Counted from the first letter of the stretch, positions 30,575 to 56,825 are shown. The stretch: DNA of 64,000 nt from Apostichopus japonicus (GCF_037975245.1 NC_092561.1:1710501-1774500), one strand, 5' to 3'. Notes: a model not told the origin generated them from the sequence alone. Program-made: numbers and translations.

Positions 30575-31839
30575 TCCATATGGCACTCTTTTGTTACTAC
30601 ATGTGTAATCTGATGAATATCTTCATTCTAGAACAACGTACTCAATTTGATTTCTAGCGTTGTTAAATCGCTGGCCAAGATTAAGTTTTCAAAATAGTTA
30701 AGATTTCGGAAAAACGTTTTTCTAATTTCGTAGACTGTCCAGTCCTCCTTACTTGGGAAGGAGTGACATTATATAGCCAGAAGATATTTTTATTCTTCTA
30801 ACCCTACGCCCTGCGGTCCTGGCTTCCTCCTTTTTCATCACTCACACCCACAACCCTCTTATCTACCCCCCCCCCCCACCCCATACTACTTCCCATGCCC
30901 TTATCTTTACTGTTGTTTAGCATTCTTCCGTATTTGCTATATCTAGCATTTCACTTTCCCTTTTAGTGGTCAATTCCAGTTTTTGGTGGACGTGACATTT
31001 TTCATGTCTGTCCAGGGTATTTCCCTGTCCTGGATTCAGCGAACACAAAGCAACATTGATGGGAGGGTAACCAAGTCACTGTGTAAACAGTATAGGTCTA
31101 ATAATACCAATTTAATTTAGTACTGTGGCATAAGGCAACTGCGCTCAGATTTATTAACAGGATATTCGGCGGAAGAGCTGCCTTGGACGGAAGTGTCGTT
31201 GACTTGACTAATTCAGGTACAGAACAACTTAGGCCCATAGGCCTAACAAATAACAGTAATAGTTTAGCATAGATTGTCATAGGCCTAGGCGTAACTTATC
31301 GAACGGGTAGTGTACCTAGTATTGGTACTGGGCAGCAAATTTTGGCACCGATCGCCGATATCTTAAATATGTAGGACACTGACCAAATTGTCACCATATC
31401 TGGAAGCAGTAATGTATATAATGCAAGTGCCATGTGTACTAACTGGGCAGTGTAGTACTTACTTAATTAGCCCTAGCTACCTGCACTAAATACTGTGTAT
31501 GCCCACAGGTGCTCCCAACATATGATGCACAGAATTTTATTTTTTTCAGGCCCAGGCTATAAAAGAAAAGGCAAGTTGCTCATAGTTAACTTAGAACTTA
31601 GCAGCTATATGTTAGGCTAATGCAAACACTGGAATGTCAGCAAATATATACCTTTCCTAAAAATTGTCACATTCAGAGTATTACAGTCCAACAGTGCACT
31701 GTTAGGCAATGAGAGATTCAAAAAAGAAATGTTATGAACAAATGCTGTGAAAATGGTGTTCAACAATAATACCAAACACTTATAAGGCGCCAATTATAAG
31801 AAAAAGTTGTCAAAAGCGCCGTAGAGATAACAACAAAAC
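30575..31839. other. Non-coding, nothing recognised
   Basis: Mixed AT-rich sequence with a C-run at 30868. No exon or clear repeat unit seen. Confidence 0.5.
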
Positions 31840-32870
31840 CAAACACAAATCAGCAAAAATACCTTGTGAAGAGGTACGTATTCAGCTTAGCCATGAACAG
31901 TGATTTATCGGGTATGCATGTATGGTTAGATAATAGGAAAGGGAATTCCATGACTTTGGACCAGAGATACAAAGAGCACGCTTACTATAAGTAAGACCAA
32001 CAGTTTGAGGAACAAGTTAAGTAACAAAATTAGATTGAAGGGTATGGCGTTTGAATTGCTTAATGGATATAATTTAACAGAGATGTTTTGGTGAGAAACC
32101 ATAGATGCAGCCATGTACTTAAAGTAATAATTTTGAAATGTATTCTTGCTTCAATTGGTAACCAGTGCAACGGTCTTAGAAAGGGGGTAATGTGGGCTCA
32201 TTTTGATTGCTCAAACAGCAGTTTAGCAGCCCAGTTTTGAAGTTTTTGCAGACGAATTGTATAGGTTTTTGAAAGACCAATTAAAATGACGTTACAGAAG
32301 TCAAGACAAGCTGTCACAAAAGCATGAATTAAGCGTTCACTTAGTTCACAAGACAGTAAATAGATCTTATTTCTGATACACAACATCATTGAACAATATT
32401 TGAGATATGTTATGTAACCTGGGTTAAATTTGTATGAAGGGTGTTGCCCAAATTTCATGAATGAGTGCATGGATTAACAATCGTCCTGCAAAGGTTTTAT
32501 TTTATGACGGGCACCTGTTTTTGTCGTGATTTTGATACTAACAACAAGACTTCAGTTTTATCAGCATTAAGTTTGAGTAAGTTTGAGTTTATATAGTACC
32601 ATCCAATTCTGAATTCCAATAAATGTGTCTTGAATTAATCCATCTTAATTTGGATGTCAGTTGGGTCATCTAATTAGCCTCAGTCCAAATTTGCATATCA
32701 TCTGCATACATATGGAAAGAAAGATTTGATTTAGTAAACTATCACTCAGTGGCTTAGTATACAGAGTGAATAGTAATGGGCCTTGGAAGACACTTCCCTG
32801 AGACACACCAAAACTAAGTAGATGATCAGCAGATTGATGGGATTGAATTTGAACTCGTAAAAGAATTGTC
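31840..32870 (-). pseudogene. Decayed LINE (CR1/L2-type RT), C-terminal half
   Basis: Minus-strand matches include GVSQGSV (for GVPQGSVLGP), LIHAFVTACLDFCN with IRLQKLQNWAAKL, and LHWLPIEARIHFKI. Frames shift between blocks and stops are frequent. Confidence 0.8.
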
Positions 32871-33177
32871 TGGTGGAAGATGTTGATACATTGTCCTTGT
32901 AGTTATTATTTTCCTTTTTCTAACCATGTGAAAATTGTCCCTATTCGACGTTTTCTTCTTGTAGAAATTTGCTTTTCAAATTCACCAGTTTCTCACCAAA
33001 AGCACCGTTTGTTCGAACGCGTCAATTTGGTGATTGACGTAGTGCAGACAAATAGGCAAAACGAGCGACTTGAAGTTAGCACTCCTATTTTCACAGCAAA
33101 TACACTCTCGTGTGTACACACACATGCAGGTGATTGCCTATTATATATTTGTACAAATCGCGAACGTATACAGCCTA

Positions 33178-33320
33178 CTATACCATGCACTCAGTTGGTA
33201 TACGTTCATAGTGTTGCAGATAATACACTCTCACACTCAAACCACTATACCGTGCCCAGTTGGTATACGTACATAGCGTTGCACATAGTACACTCTCACA
33301 CTCAAACCACAGTTCATAAC
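33178..33320. repeat. Short tandem repeat, about 65 bp unit, two copies plus part
   Basis: Units contain AGTTGGTATACGT and ACACTCTCACACTCAAACCA. It sits in the segment that separates the two LINE parts. Confidence 0.8.
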
Positions 33321-33906
33321 TGTTCTTGGAAATCGCTGAAATAAAATTCACGCATCAACTTTACAGTAAAGGAAACCTGAAAAGTATTCGGAACACCGAA
33401 AGATGAAACTTGGCGGAATCGATGTCATGGCAGAATGTAGTACCGAGAATCTTGGGCTTCGCAGAACTGTCCGATTGTAAACGTTCGAGTAGCCTGCCTA
33501 CATGCGACTTCGCGTTGGAGCCGAACATCGCAATGAAAACAACGAAGAGTCTGCTGTTCAAACTTATCTTGTGTTACACAAAGACCACGAAACCACCTAT
33601 CTACTCACATATGGCGTCTTAAGGAGTTTTTAAAAACATATCTAATTTCTAAAAAGTTTCACCGAAAATTAAGGAAGAAATTAATCTGTATACAAACACA
33701 CGGTTCTTGTTGTGATTATTGTAGGTACTGTACGGACCGTGGGTTATGTCGCAATCTGCATTTGCGAAGATGACGTCACGTTCTGTACTGTTCAAATCAT
33801 ATTTGAAATGTCCATCCTTAACGACTCAAAAATTGTTTCTCTGTCAAATGCAACATTAGCGTTATCATACTTTGACAACATGTTTGGAAAATTATTTATC
33901 GTTTCT

Positions 33907-34107
33907 TTAAGCTAAATTCTTAGGGCTACCAGACCATCCTATTAAGTGCCTATCAACAAGATAAGATTTTAGTAAACCTAAGGCTGTATTAGAAAACCCG
34001 CACAAATGTTTGAAACGTGTCAAGTGTATGCAATGATCCATCGTATCAAAAGCCGCACTTAGGTCTAATATAGTAATAGATATCACTCCCAGATTAATGT
34101 ATGTCAT
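33907..34107 (-). pseudogene. Decayed LINE (CR1/L2-type RT), RT core piece
   Basis: It reads ILDLSAAFDTMDH and LLKSYLVDRH, the RT motif A region. It is probably the same element as 31840-32870, with about 1 kb of unrelated sequence between. Confidence 0.8.
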
Positions 34108-34258
34108 CCAGTTACACAGTTGTTGACAATCAACAATTCATAATCATGGACGTTAAATATGAATGTAAGAGACTGACTTCGGTCAGCTTGCGGCTTTGAT
34201 AAGCCAATGAGGCTTCTTTGCGAGTTCCTGCTTGCAGGAGGATCTAATATACATACAA
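34087..34258 (+). repeat. SINE, second truncated copy
   Basis: It begins at CCAGATTAATGTATGTC, missing the tRNA head, and contains the conserved GACTGACTTCGGTCAGCTTG block and an ATACAT tail. Confidence 0.85.
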
Positions 34259-36437
34259 TATTACATATCACAGTTTTACACGTGTAAAGTGACATTACTA
34301 GCTTATTGGAAATAGCCACCATTCCAGTTTCCACAGTATCCAGACCTTTAAGCAGATTGATACGAGGGATAACCTTAATCTTAAACTATGGTATATTTAT
34401 CCAATGTTTGTTGCTCAGATTTATTAAGGTAATAACTGGCTGATAAGGAAGGCAGGCTTGGCCAGCAATACTGTGGTATAGTATAACATTTAGTATTATT
34501 TACAGGTACGGGTGGAGAGTCTAGGCTAGGCTGAATATTTGTGTCAGTGAATGCATTCATTGATAGTAAATTTATAGTTAAGAGCAGTTAAATATTGAAA
34601 ACCAATATAGAATCAACCATCAAGCTAACCAGAGCTGATTGTAATTGTAAACTATTCTGTCTTTTGATCTATGAAAGACATTTTGAAAATATGCAGAATC
34701 GTACCAGGTAAAAATTAGTCACACATTTGTAGATTCGATGAAGGTCAATTTTTAATGACTGAGTTCAAACTACTGTATGCTCATGAGTCCAAACTCTATT
34801 TCATAAGTGTACTTCTTTTAGTATGCAAGCTATATCAAATATTATTTTCAATCATTTTCCATGTTGTGTATTGGTAGCATTAATGTTTACACAATTAGTT
34901 AGATGTGTGATTAATCATGAAACTACACTACATTAATGATTAATATTTATATTTGCTGGTTGCATCCTTTAAGATTATATAAGTGTCACTTAAAGTGTCT
35001 GTTGCTCAACAGGTTCAACAGGTTCATGCTGTCTCAAGTTTTTGGTGAAATGGGTAGTAGGTATTATGGGGGGAGGGGGTGGAGAGGGAGATAATAATTA
35101 TACTTAGTTATTAAACTGCAACTCACCAAATGACAAATTAGAGGGCCTCTGGAGTCTGGACAATTCACAGCAGATTTTCAGAAGTCTATAACATAAAGGG
35201 GTCTGGCATGAAATGTATACATGTATACACGATACACCAGTATGAATGATAGAAAGAAATAGTGAATGTTGTGGCTTCCCAGTTAAGTCTAGACTAAAAA
35301 GGAAGTATTAGACTATAACATACTTAGTCCAGTCACTTTACTTGATGACCCTCAGCTGTTTAGATGGTCATATCTCAAAGGTTTTTAAAATGTTACAGAT
35401 GGTATACAACCTAGATGGAAAGAAGTGGTTTGTATCGGTTTACACCGTACCAAAATAATTAAATTTTGTCTAAATTCATTCTTTAATTAGCAATTGAAAT
35501 CATAACTACTATCTTAACTGATAATAGCACTCATGTGTGCAATAGATTTGCAACCATATGTTACAATGTGTGACCTGTTTTACTAAACAGATGGTTGATG
35601 GTGAATCCAGCTAAACTGTCAGTGTTAAATCTGTCTGTGTTACAGTTCACTACGTGATCAATTACTCCCCATGCCCCCCCCCCAAAGAAGACAGTCATTT
35701 CAATTCTAACTCGCTTTGAAATAAATCATGTTTGAAGGTTGCTTTAGCATATATATTAGAGTGAAGACTTAAGCAAGTCCGAAAGAATAACCTCATGAAA
35801 CCACTACGGCTTCAAGTTGAGTAGTTAATATTTTCAATTATTCATGAACATGATGTCTTGGGTTTTCTTTAATCAAGGTATTTTCAATTTTTTTTTTTTT
35901 TCTGGGGGGGGTGAGGGAGGGAGGGAGGAATTATAATGAAGTTTTTAACACGACTTACAGTGGCGCTAAAGGTTTTCGAAAGTACTTCTGGAGGTTCACA
36001 ATTCACATTAATTATGTATACACAGTGTAGACATTGAGGAGTGCTATATTAGACAATTAAATTTCTCAGTGAAGGGGGGAATAAAAATTACTGGATGAAA
36101 GGAAAATGCTTTGTACAGTTTCAGCATATTAAAGTGACCATTAATAGACTTGCTAGTATAATTGGAGGCAATATTAATACCTTTAGGCTGTCAGTAAACA
36201 AGATTTATTAAGTTTATTTTCATCTTCGAAAACCATGAAGAACAGAAGAGGAGATTCCGGATGTCCTATAGGCACAATGACATCACATACAAGACTGTAT
36301 TAATTTACAAAATAAGATATGTTTTTGTGACCAAACTGTATAAGCTACAGTAGACTTACAGTAGTTTATGGTCACAAGTATCTCTGTCCTATGAGATACA
36401 GTGAGAGTGTACAGATTTGCCTCTCCTGTACTGTTTC
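34259..36437. other. Non-coding, nothing recognised
   Basis: AT-rich, with G-runs near 35066 and 35906 and a C-run at 35676. No exon signals convincing enough to call. Confidence 0.45.
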
Positions 36438-36602
36438 TTATCCAATCGCAACTCACTTGAACCGATGTCTCCATGCCAACCAGATGTCATTCGAGACCAT
36501 CGGTTTGCCTCTTCGGTCTGCTTATTATCCAATCGCGACTCACCTGAACCGATGTCTCCATGCCAACCAGATGTCATTCGAGACTATCGTCATTCGAGAC
36601 TA
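36438..36602. repeat. Tandem duplication, 87 bp unit, two copies
   Basis: The block from TTATCCAATCGC through CCGATGTCTCCATGCC and CAGATGTCATTCGAGAC occurs at 36438 and 36525. The last 18 bases are repeated once more. Confidence 0.92.
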
Positions 36603-37247
36603 TTGTCTGATTTGATGATCATGTTGATGTGCACAGCACATGGGCATGTTTAAAGTAGCCTTTTTCAGTTCAGTTGAATAGTTTTTGTTTTTTCACAGAA
36701 TACATAAATAAACACAGTATAGTATTAAAAAATAGAAGAATTATGAAAGTTAGAAGGAAATTAACGAAAAATATCCTTGTGTGCTTCAAAAGTAGATCAC
36801 TCCCAGAAGCAGTAAAAGAAAAAAATACAATATTAAACTGAGAGAGTAAAAACTAATACATTTTTGAAAAGTGTTCTTGTACATGTATGTATGTATGTAT
36901 TTCAGATGACTACTGTATGAAAAGTGCCCTTCCCACAGACTGTTGAGAATTGAATCAAATTAATTCATTATGCACTCAATTACTGTACGTCCACTTGCAA
37001 CATTTTCTAAGGTTGGTTATTGCAATCATATTTTAAGAAAGTTTCTGACCAAACTCAAAACAAAGCTGAGCACTTTAGATAACATTTCGAGTACAATTTT
37101 AAGTTTGATGTGTATATTTTTTATACTGCTTCATAACACACTGAATAGTCAGTGAAAAAGCTGTGCCCCTTTTAATATTTCTTGAGATATGACCTATTTA
37201 AACACCTGAAACCGACCAATGGGTGATCTTCAGCCATCGCCTAAACC

Positions 37248-37699
37248 AGGGGTTCCCTAACTGGGGTACATGAACCCTCAGGGGGTGCTTGAATCCACCC
37301 CAGGGGTTTGTGAGACCTTTCTAAAAGTCAAAACTAGAGTACATTTTGTTGAACTAAAATCTGATATATCATATAATTTAGTAATATACAAAAGTTGTAC
37401 GTCTATCAACTAACTCTTTTCGCATTCCATACGCATATGTTGCCATAGTAGTACCATACCATGCATGTGATAAATAACTGAATTATGAAACAGACACAGG
37501 CCGCATGACTTCGGTGAAGTTGGTGTACGCATGACAGTACAATATTACAATATGAACTTGATCTATTACGAAGCACTGTTATGTGTATTATAGTATAATA
37601 ATAATGACTCAGATCGTGTCTCAAAAAGTTGGGGAGTTCGTGGACAAATCTGACATCCACAGGGGGTTCGTGGGGTGATAAAGTTAGGGAAACTTAGAC
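37248..37699. mobile_element. hAT-type MITE
   Basis: Imperfect inverted ends (GGTTCCCTAAC at the left, TTTCCCTAAC on the complement at the right) are flanked by the 8 bp direct repeat CCTAAACC at 37240-37247 and 37700-37707. The end sequence resembles widespread hAT elements with CAGGGGTTCCC ends. No coding frame. Confidence 0.75.
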
Positions 37700-38869
37700 C
37701 CTAAACCAACAGAGAGAGGGAGCCGTCCTTATCGGTCCTTTCTAGTTCCATAAAATTTGACAAGCTCAAGTCCCTGGAATCACTGAGAATTCCTTTGAGA
37801 AATCTCTGACAAAATCTTTTGGGCAAACTACCTGTCATACCATCACATGTAGTGTATTACATATATATATAAAAGTACAAGCTATCATGGATGTTAGCAC
37901 TCATAGCTAGCACATTTAAAGGTTGTGAAGATTAGCGCAAAAAGAAACGTCTAGTGCCGGTAATCTGACCTAGTTTCGAACAAGGTGTAACAGAAGTGTT
38001 AGACACCACCATCGATCCCAGAAAATACACACACAGCTTGTTACCGTCGGTAATTAGACACTAGTGTACAATCAGTACATACAGCTGCGGTCAATACCCA
38101 CAGCACAGTGTACAAACGATCCAGCAAATGGACATCTCAGGTCCAGCTAAAGATAACAAGGTATCACGTTTCATTACTGTCTGCATTTTGTAGCGACACG
38201 AACAAAACGTCACTTGCAAGCAACGGAAAGTTAACTTTTTCAGATGGCCGCACATGGTTTGGGGCAAGTCTTCAATGCCTGTAAGCAAATGAAATGTTGG
38301 CAACTTTTAGTTTGGCTATTTGACACACGTGTATCTGGTCATCAACCAGTCAGCCAGCTTCTTTGACATATTTTGGATCTCGTCCACTAAACTGGGTTTA
38401 GCTTCAAGCATCATTAAACACTGAAATGGAATATATAGGACTTCTACCTGCAATTTTCCTAGTTGATTTGATTACTTGTGGCATCAGATTTCGTTCAACA
38501 ACAACAACAACCAAAATAGATAGATAGAACAGAGATAGATTCACAACAAGCACGTACTAGGTTGAGGTATGTTAACTTTTAATCCTACGCATTAGGAATC
38601 AGAGCTGTTTATACAGAGATGTGTCTCTGTTTGGACCGATATGACAGCGCCCTCTATGACATAAGGCCTGTTCATGGTTGATAGCTTCAGAATGCAACAC
38701 AAATCTCAAAAACTTTAAAAAATCGTTTAGACTTCAAATAACACATTTCAAGGATACGACCATTTTCATTTGTAATTTTTTCGGTGTTACTGTGCATGTA
38801 TCATCTGTCGTTGAGATGAAATTATAAACACGATTGAAAGTTTTTAAAGTTTCCTGTTTTATTCCGCAG

Positions 38870-51340
<12,471 letters not shown>

Positions 51341-51724
51341 CCTGCTGTACAGTCTGCATAAATCACCAGATTGTTTGTGGCATAATTAAACATAGAACAA
51401 AGTATCACTATTGACGTGCAACAAAAGCTTTTTGCTTGTGAAGTTAATATTTTTCATAATTATCATGCCTACAGTATAAACTTAAAAAATTCAGTCTTGC
51501 TACGTAGTTCAACATATCTTCTGTGCAGTTATACTTAATGTTTTCAACTCATTTAAAAATGTTTCATTTGTGATGTCTTGAGGAATAAATTGCAGTGCTC
51601 TGTCCTCATTGGTCTTTTCAAGAAGGTCAAATTGATCTTGAGTGGTTTGATAAAAACTAGCATCAGGAGATCTCCATTCAAACTGTCCAAATCATTTGGC
51701 TTAAAATTCTCTGCCCATTTTAGT

Positions 51725-51730
51725 AATAAA
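51725..51730 (+). terminator. Candidate poly(A) signal of LDH
   Basis: AATAAA lies 385 bases after the LDH stop. Others further down (for example near 52338) are possible. Confidence 0.45.
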
Positions 51731-54447
51731 GACATTTCACATAGAAGCGAGGCTTGTTTGTTAATTTTTCTTGTATTTAAGTGCTAGATTGAAGCGTTGA
51801 GTAAACAAGCTTCATATGCGCTTGTAATGTGCCAAAGAAATGCTGGGAAAAAAGAAGAAATATTTAGCAGTGTGAACCTTTTACAACTTCTCAGAAACCT
51901 TGATCTTTCTGTACATAATAACTTTTCAGATACACAGTCCCCCTCTGAAGATTATATCAAGTGATGTTATCGCCCATTATGAGTTTGTCGAGTAAATCTG
52001 GATAATTTTACGCATTCCTCTTGTTCAGACTGACCTATGTCTGAGACAGCAGTATCTAATGAAGGCAGGTTACTAAGTGACCAGTCTCGTTGCCATGGTT
52101 ATTTCAAAAGTTTTGGAACATTTACCTTGCAGAGTATATCGCTAGTCATGGCTTATGTCATTACTTACCACATGGCCAAGGTTAATATCAGTATTAACAT
52201 TATATTCCCAACTCAAAATATAGCATAAAATAACAGCATTTTGCAAAATTAAGCATTCGGTTTCTGGCATCACAAAACTAATTTTCATTTTTTTTTACCA
52301 ATGGATTATCCCAGTCAATTACAAACAAATCTATAAAATAAACATCATATAGCAATACTGTAATATATTAGGATCTATTTTGGTGAAAGAGTAATGTAGT
52401 TTAATTTTGAACTTTTGTGTTTATTTGTAGTCTCAAAACTATTAATCTGACATAAATTGCTCTATTCATAGTTCATTTGTCCATAGTAACTGTCTGTCCT
52501 TCTTTGTGTCTTAATGTGTCCTTATGTGTCTCTTAATGTGTCCATATTACTCTAATTACAAATTATTAATTAAACATTAGGCCTGACTCAAGGATTACAA
52601 TTCTAGGCAGTACTTTTTACTCCAACCCAAATAGAAAGAATATTTTTGTTTCTGTTTTCATGTATGTAGCGAGCTGAAGTATTTCAACCAGTAAATTTAG
52701 GCTGCCGTTATTCTTTCATTTTCCAAAGGTTTTTGTGTTGAATGTTAGATGTTTTGTATCTAGGCGTTGTAGTGGTAACTGCGCTTCCATTTATTAATCA
52801 ATGTAATATTGTCATTTTCGAGCCTGAAATGATAAACAAAGTTGCTTCATAAAACAAAAAGCATTATGTTTTGTTCTGCACTTCACTCCTCTCCTCCCCT
52901 CCCCAAGTTCACCCTACCAGTCATTCTCTACTGCCAATTCCAAACTTAAGTCTGAAGGTGATGTTTTGTGAATAATTTAGCCCACCCCTGCGTTTCCCAT
53001 TGTTTCTTTGATGTCAATCTTGTTTACAAATTTTTCGGAAAGCTTCAGAAACAAATTGAAGCTTTAAAAAACTTTCATGTTCTTCGAGATTCTTTCCATC
53101 CCATTATTCCATTGAGAATTGTCAAATACTAAATAGTTGTTAACAAGTTCCTTAATACTGCAAAGCCTCTGCGGGCGGGTGATCACCCGGCCGTATGTGG
53201 TTTTTAAGATCAGTTGACAGTGGGGTGGGGTGTAGAGATGTTTCTTGTTGTGGGGATCTGTTTCTGAGTAGTGTTTCATTTATGACGTTGACGGTTTGGT
53301 TCCGCTGCGAGGGTCACGTAAAAATCTGTGCTTCCATTTTCTTCGGTTAAGCTGTTCGGTTTTGCTGGACAAACACATTGCGGGCACCAGCCTAGGCAAC
53401 GTGGGGGGAGGGGGGGGGGCAAATCAGAGGGCAAAGAATACTTTTGGGGGGCCAAAAAATAAGTGATATGGCATTTTTTTTACAAGGAAAATGACTTTGA
53501 CACAAGTGGTGATATTTATTGACAATTTTTCACATTAATTCATTGCATTGGAAGCCGTTTCTAATACAAAATAATTAGCCTTGCTCTATATAGTTTGGAT
53601 AAGCACCAGATCTGGTTGGTGGAAACTGGGGGAGGGGAGGGGAAATCCGGGGTGAGGCCATTCATCTCCCCCCCCCCCGTATCGCCGCCACTGTACGTAC
53701 ATGATTCGTTCTCGAAATCCGTGGATATTCCTAAGCTACTTCTTCAGAATTTGTACACAACAACAACATTTATCTCCCTCCCTGATTTGGATGGCTCATT
53801 TTTATTAAAATCAATTAAAACCACTGGTCCAACAAGAAAATGCTTACCATAAACTGACAAACGTACATTGATGACATTTTTACATTTTCTTGAGTAAGGT
53901 ATAGACCTATTACGTAACAAATAAAGCTCATTATCTTTGGCTCTTCTACTGCATATTCATAAGCTTTTGTACGATAGAAATGAAACAAATTATCGGCATG
54001 GCCCAACCCTCCCTACCCATCCTCTGGTAAAAGACCACCCTGAAGTATTCTGAAAGTTATTATCTGACATCTTGAACCTATGTGGACGAAAAACTTGAAA
54101 AAAAAACCTTTACAGATTTAAAAGCAAAAGTCCTATACCAATATTCTGTATAAATTGATTGTCTCATTTCTTATTTAAATAACTTGAAAGCCTTCGGGAA
54201 AAAATAAGTGAACTTTCCTATGTCTCTCACCGACCTCCCTCCCCCTCCCCCCCCCCCCCTACACACCCTACATCTACCAATGGTGTCAAGTGCAGGGAAA
54301 TACATCGACTTGATCCAACTGCCCGTGAATGTAGCTAATTCTTACCAAGTGCTAAAAACAAACAATAGCTAAAATTGTAGTTAAAAAATCAAAAGAAGTT
54401 TATACAAAATGGTTCAAGTATTTTGTATATAGCGCCATTTCATTATT
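51731..54447. other. Region between LDH and the convergent secreted-protein gene
   Basis: It may include further LDH 3' UTR. A GCCGCCACTG hAT-type end at 53684-53693 and G/C runs (53411, 53670, 54251) mark MITE remains. No gene recognised. Confidence 0.5.
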
Positions 54448-54596
54448 TTACTTAGTCACTTCACAGTTTTCCAATTCTTTATTTTTCTTTGCGCACCTTG
54501 GTTTGCCACTGATTACTTCTCGAATCCGGTAACGCAATCCGTCCTCACAATCACTCCAGTCCGACCAATCACTCCACTCACAAAGGGCAAAGAGAT
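54448..54596 (-). CDS. Secreted repeat protein, exon 3 (TSP1-like) with stop
   Basis: Acceptor CCATCTTTTCAG, then LFALCEWSDWSDWSDCEDG to ENCEVTK and TAA. The exon is in phase with exon 2. Confidence 0.82.
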
Positions 54597-56825
54597 CTGA
54601 AAAGATGGAATACCACAGATAACAAGGAAGAAGATGTCAAAGGACAACGCATTTAAAATTCACATGAGAAATGAAAATCAATAACTTCACTTGTAAAGTA
54701 TCATTTCAAGAGAAAGTCAAGTTGAATCATTATTTTCGACTTCTTTGAGTTTTACATTCAATAATAGTGTTCAAGAAAACCGGTATCTGGACTATACGGA
54801 ATGTTTTATATGAAATGAAATCCGTATTTAATGTTCATTTAGGGAAATACATCCAAGGGCGATTTTGCTTTGGATCCATGCCAATCATACTTTTGAGATA
54901 TACTTAAAACTGATTATAATATACTTCATATAGGCTTATAATCTAAGATAATAAACTTACCATAACGAACTTACTACAATATACTTAATAGCCTAGTATA
55001 TCATCAATCGTTGTACATAATCATTATGTATATAGCGACGAAACAAAAGACAATCACAATTCAATATATAATTATACGTTATTAATTTTTCATATGTCAT
55101 CCAAGATATTGTCGCTGTGTGGTATGGTACCGGATGGACCGAGGGCCCCATAGACGTTGGGAAGAGGTTCTGGTTTACCTTAACAGGGTCGATTAATACC
55201 GTGGTGGTGTAGACAAATATACAGGCATGTAAGGGAAAGAGTAATGGTAACAGCCCTGTAGCCAGTGGGAGCCGTTCGCAAATCAACATCACTGATCCAA
55301 GAGTTTTTTTTTATTGTTTACGTTCACTGTGTAAGTTAAGACTCTCAAACTTAATTCGTTGGATATACTTATTGAACATTAATTACTATCGCGTCTCTTT
55401 GCAGGATAAATGTTATCCAACACCCCCCCCCCCCGTGTCCACCCCAACACGTGAGGGTCACCTCCACACCCGATACCAACACCCCTTTTAATTCATGTTC
55501 TTTCATTCAATTCACTATTCGACGTTTGTTATAGTTTGTCTTTCATGATAACTCCGATACTTACCCTGCATTTTACCTTCTTTCTTGCCCATGTGAGGGC
55601 GTCCTGGTCTGTCCCGTCGTTCCTCTTTGGTTCTGTTACGTTGTGGGCGGTCGGGTCTCTCTGGTCTCTCACTGTGTTCTCCATTAGTCATGTTACGATG
55701 TGGGCGGTGTGGTCTCTCTGGTCGTCCTGGTTTCTGCTTTCGTCCTGGTCTCCCATTTGGTCGACCTGGTCTCTCCCGCTGTTCTTCATCATCAGTCATG
55801 TTACGTTGTGAGCGGTCGGGTCTCTCCGGTCGTTGGGGTCTTTCCCGTCTACCCTCCTTTGTCCTGTTACGTTCATTTCGACCTGGCTTCTCCTTGCGCC
55901 CTCTGTGCTCACCACGGGTACGGTTGCCATGAAAACCCCTGCGGCGCTCACCATCCATGTTTTCTCCCTCCATACTGGTCTCTGCATCCTTATTGGTCTC
56001 TGTGTCGACAGTGGGCTCTCCATCCATAGTGGGCTCCCCATCCATGTGGTCTACCTGTTGACGTGGGTCTGACGTCTCCTCTTGTTTTCCAAGGTCAGGA
56101 CAGGTCGTGTTACAGTCAGCAACTTCAGTGGATTCACTATCACCTCCTTCTTGGCTGTCTGGACGTACGTCGCCACCATTTCCCGCGCTTGGTCTTTCAG
56201 GGCGTTCCTTTCTTCCCCCTTTCCTCTGTCCTTTGGGACGCCTCAAAGGTTGTTCATCTGGACTGTCATGTGTGACCTCTGTCTGTGGTCCTTAAATTTA
56301 AGCATTTAAACTGAAAGGTGAAATATTGTAATGAAAGTACAATGAACAACAAATCTTATATATGTTGTATTCACATTAGGATCGTGTCTCCCTCCCCCTA
56401 CTACACACACACACAATCCCCCCCCCCCCCCCCCGCCGTCCGACGCATCTCCGAATTTGCTACAGAGCGTATAGTGTTTATTCTATAGTATTCTAATTTC
56501 GTTTGTTCAAAGATCAAACTAGACGCATAAGAAAAATTCTTCAGGACAACAAGGTATTTTGCAATTAATATTCAAGGCGTTCGCGTACTTTTCTGTAAAT
56601 TTGGAGGGATTGCGTAGATATTTTCAGCTGAGTTGGTTTTCTGGCTCTCTACAATCTTTGACAAACACCCCTCTGCGACCCCGTCACCCACTGGATGCCA
56701 ACATTACGGAACCTCGATGGCTATACATTAATAAACGATAAGTACTTACTGCGTCCTCCTCTCTCGGCATGTACTGCAAGTACAGTCAGAAGGACTAACA
56801 GAGAAACAGCTATGTACCACCTCAT
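54448..56825 (-). CDS. Secreted Arg/Glu/Pro-repeat protein with thrombospondin type 1-like C-terminus
   Basis: Three coding exons (56825-56750, 56290-55565, 54596-54448) join in frame to 316 residues. Residues 1-20 (MRWYIAVSLLVLLTVLAVHA) are a clear signal peptide. Residues 26-267 are low-complexity and highly charged: a more acidic stretch with two Cys (DCNTTC) and MDGEPT repeats, then from about 170 four imperfect repeats of about 25 residues with RPERPDR-type runs and NRT or NMT sequons. Residues 273-312 hold CEWSDWSDWSDC plus RYRIR and two more Cys, like a short TSP1 domain. The start follows a good acceptor (TTCCTTCCTTAG), so a 5' UTR exon exists. Function unknown; an extracellular, glycosylated, matrix or mucus-like role is an inference. 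Confidence 0.82.
54597..55564. other. Intron 2 of the secreted repeat protein gene
   Basis: AT-rich, with a C-run at 55424. No further coding sequence recognised. Confidence 0.6.
55565..56290 (-). CDS. Secreted repeat protein, exon 2 (charged repeats)
   Basis: 726 bases encoding the disordered, repetitive region. The donor GTAAGTAT at its end is strong. The frame reads on to a stop at 55515, so a retained-intron form would lack the Cys-rich end. Confidence 0.82.
56750..56825 (-). CDS. Secreted repeat protein, exon 1 (signal peptide)
   Basis: It encodes the signal peptide and ERGGR, donor GTAAGTAC, phase 1. The first 8 bases of the exon (56833-56826) are UTR. Confidence 0.85.

Noticed and set aside
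36283-36653. Overlapping frames over a two-copy repeat
   Set aside because: They simply translate an 87 bp tandem duplication; no other coding sign.
53064-53279. Minus-strand peptide with YGRVITRPQRL, like the end of some gypsy polyproteins
   Set aside because: Too short and isolated to support a retrotransposon call.
55536-56309. Several plus-strand frames opposite the secreted repeat protein
   Set aside because: Shadows of the biased codons of the minus-strand exon, which has a signal peptide and matching splice sites.
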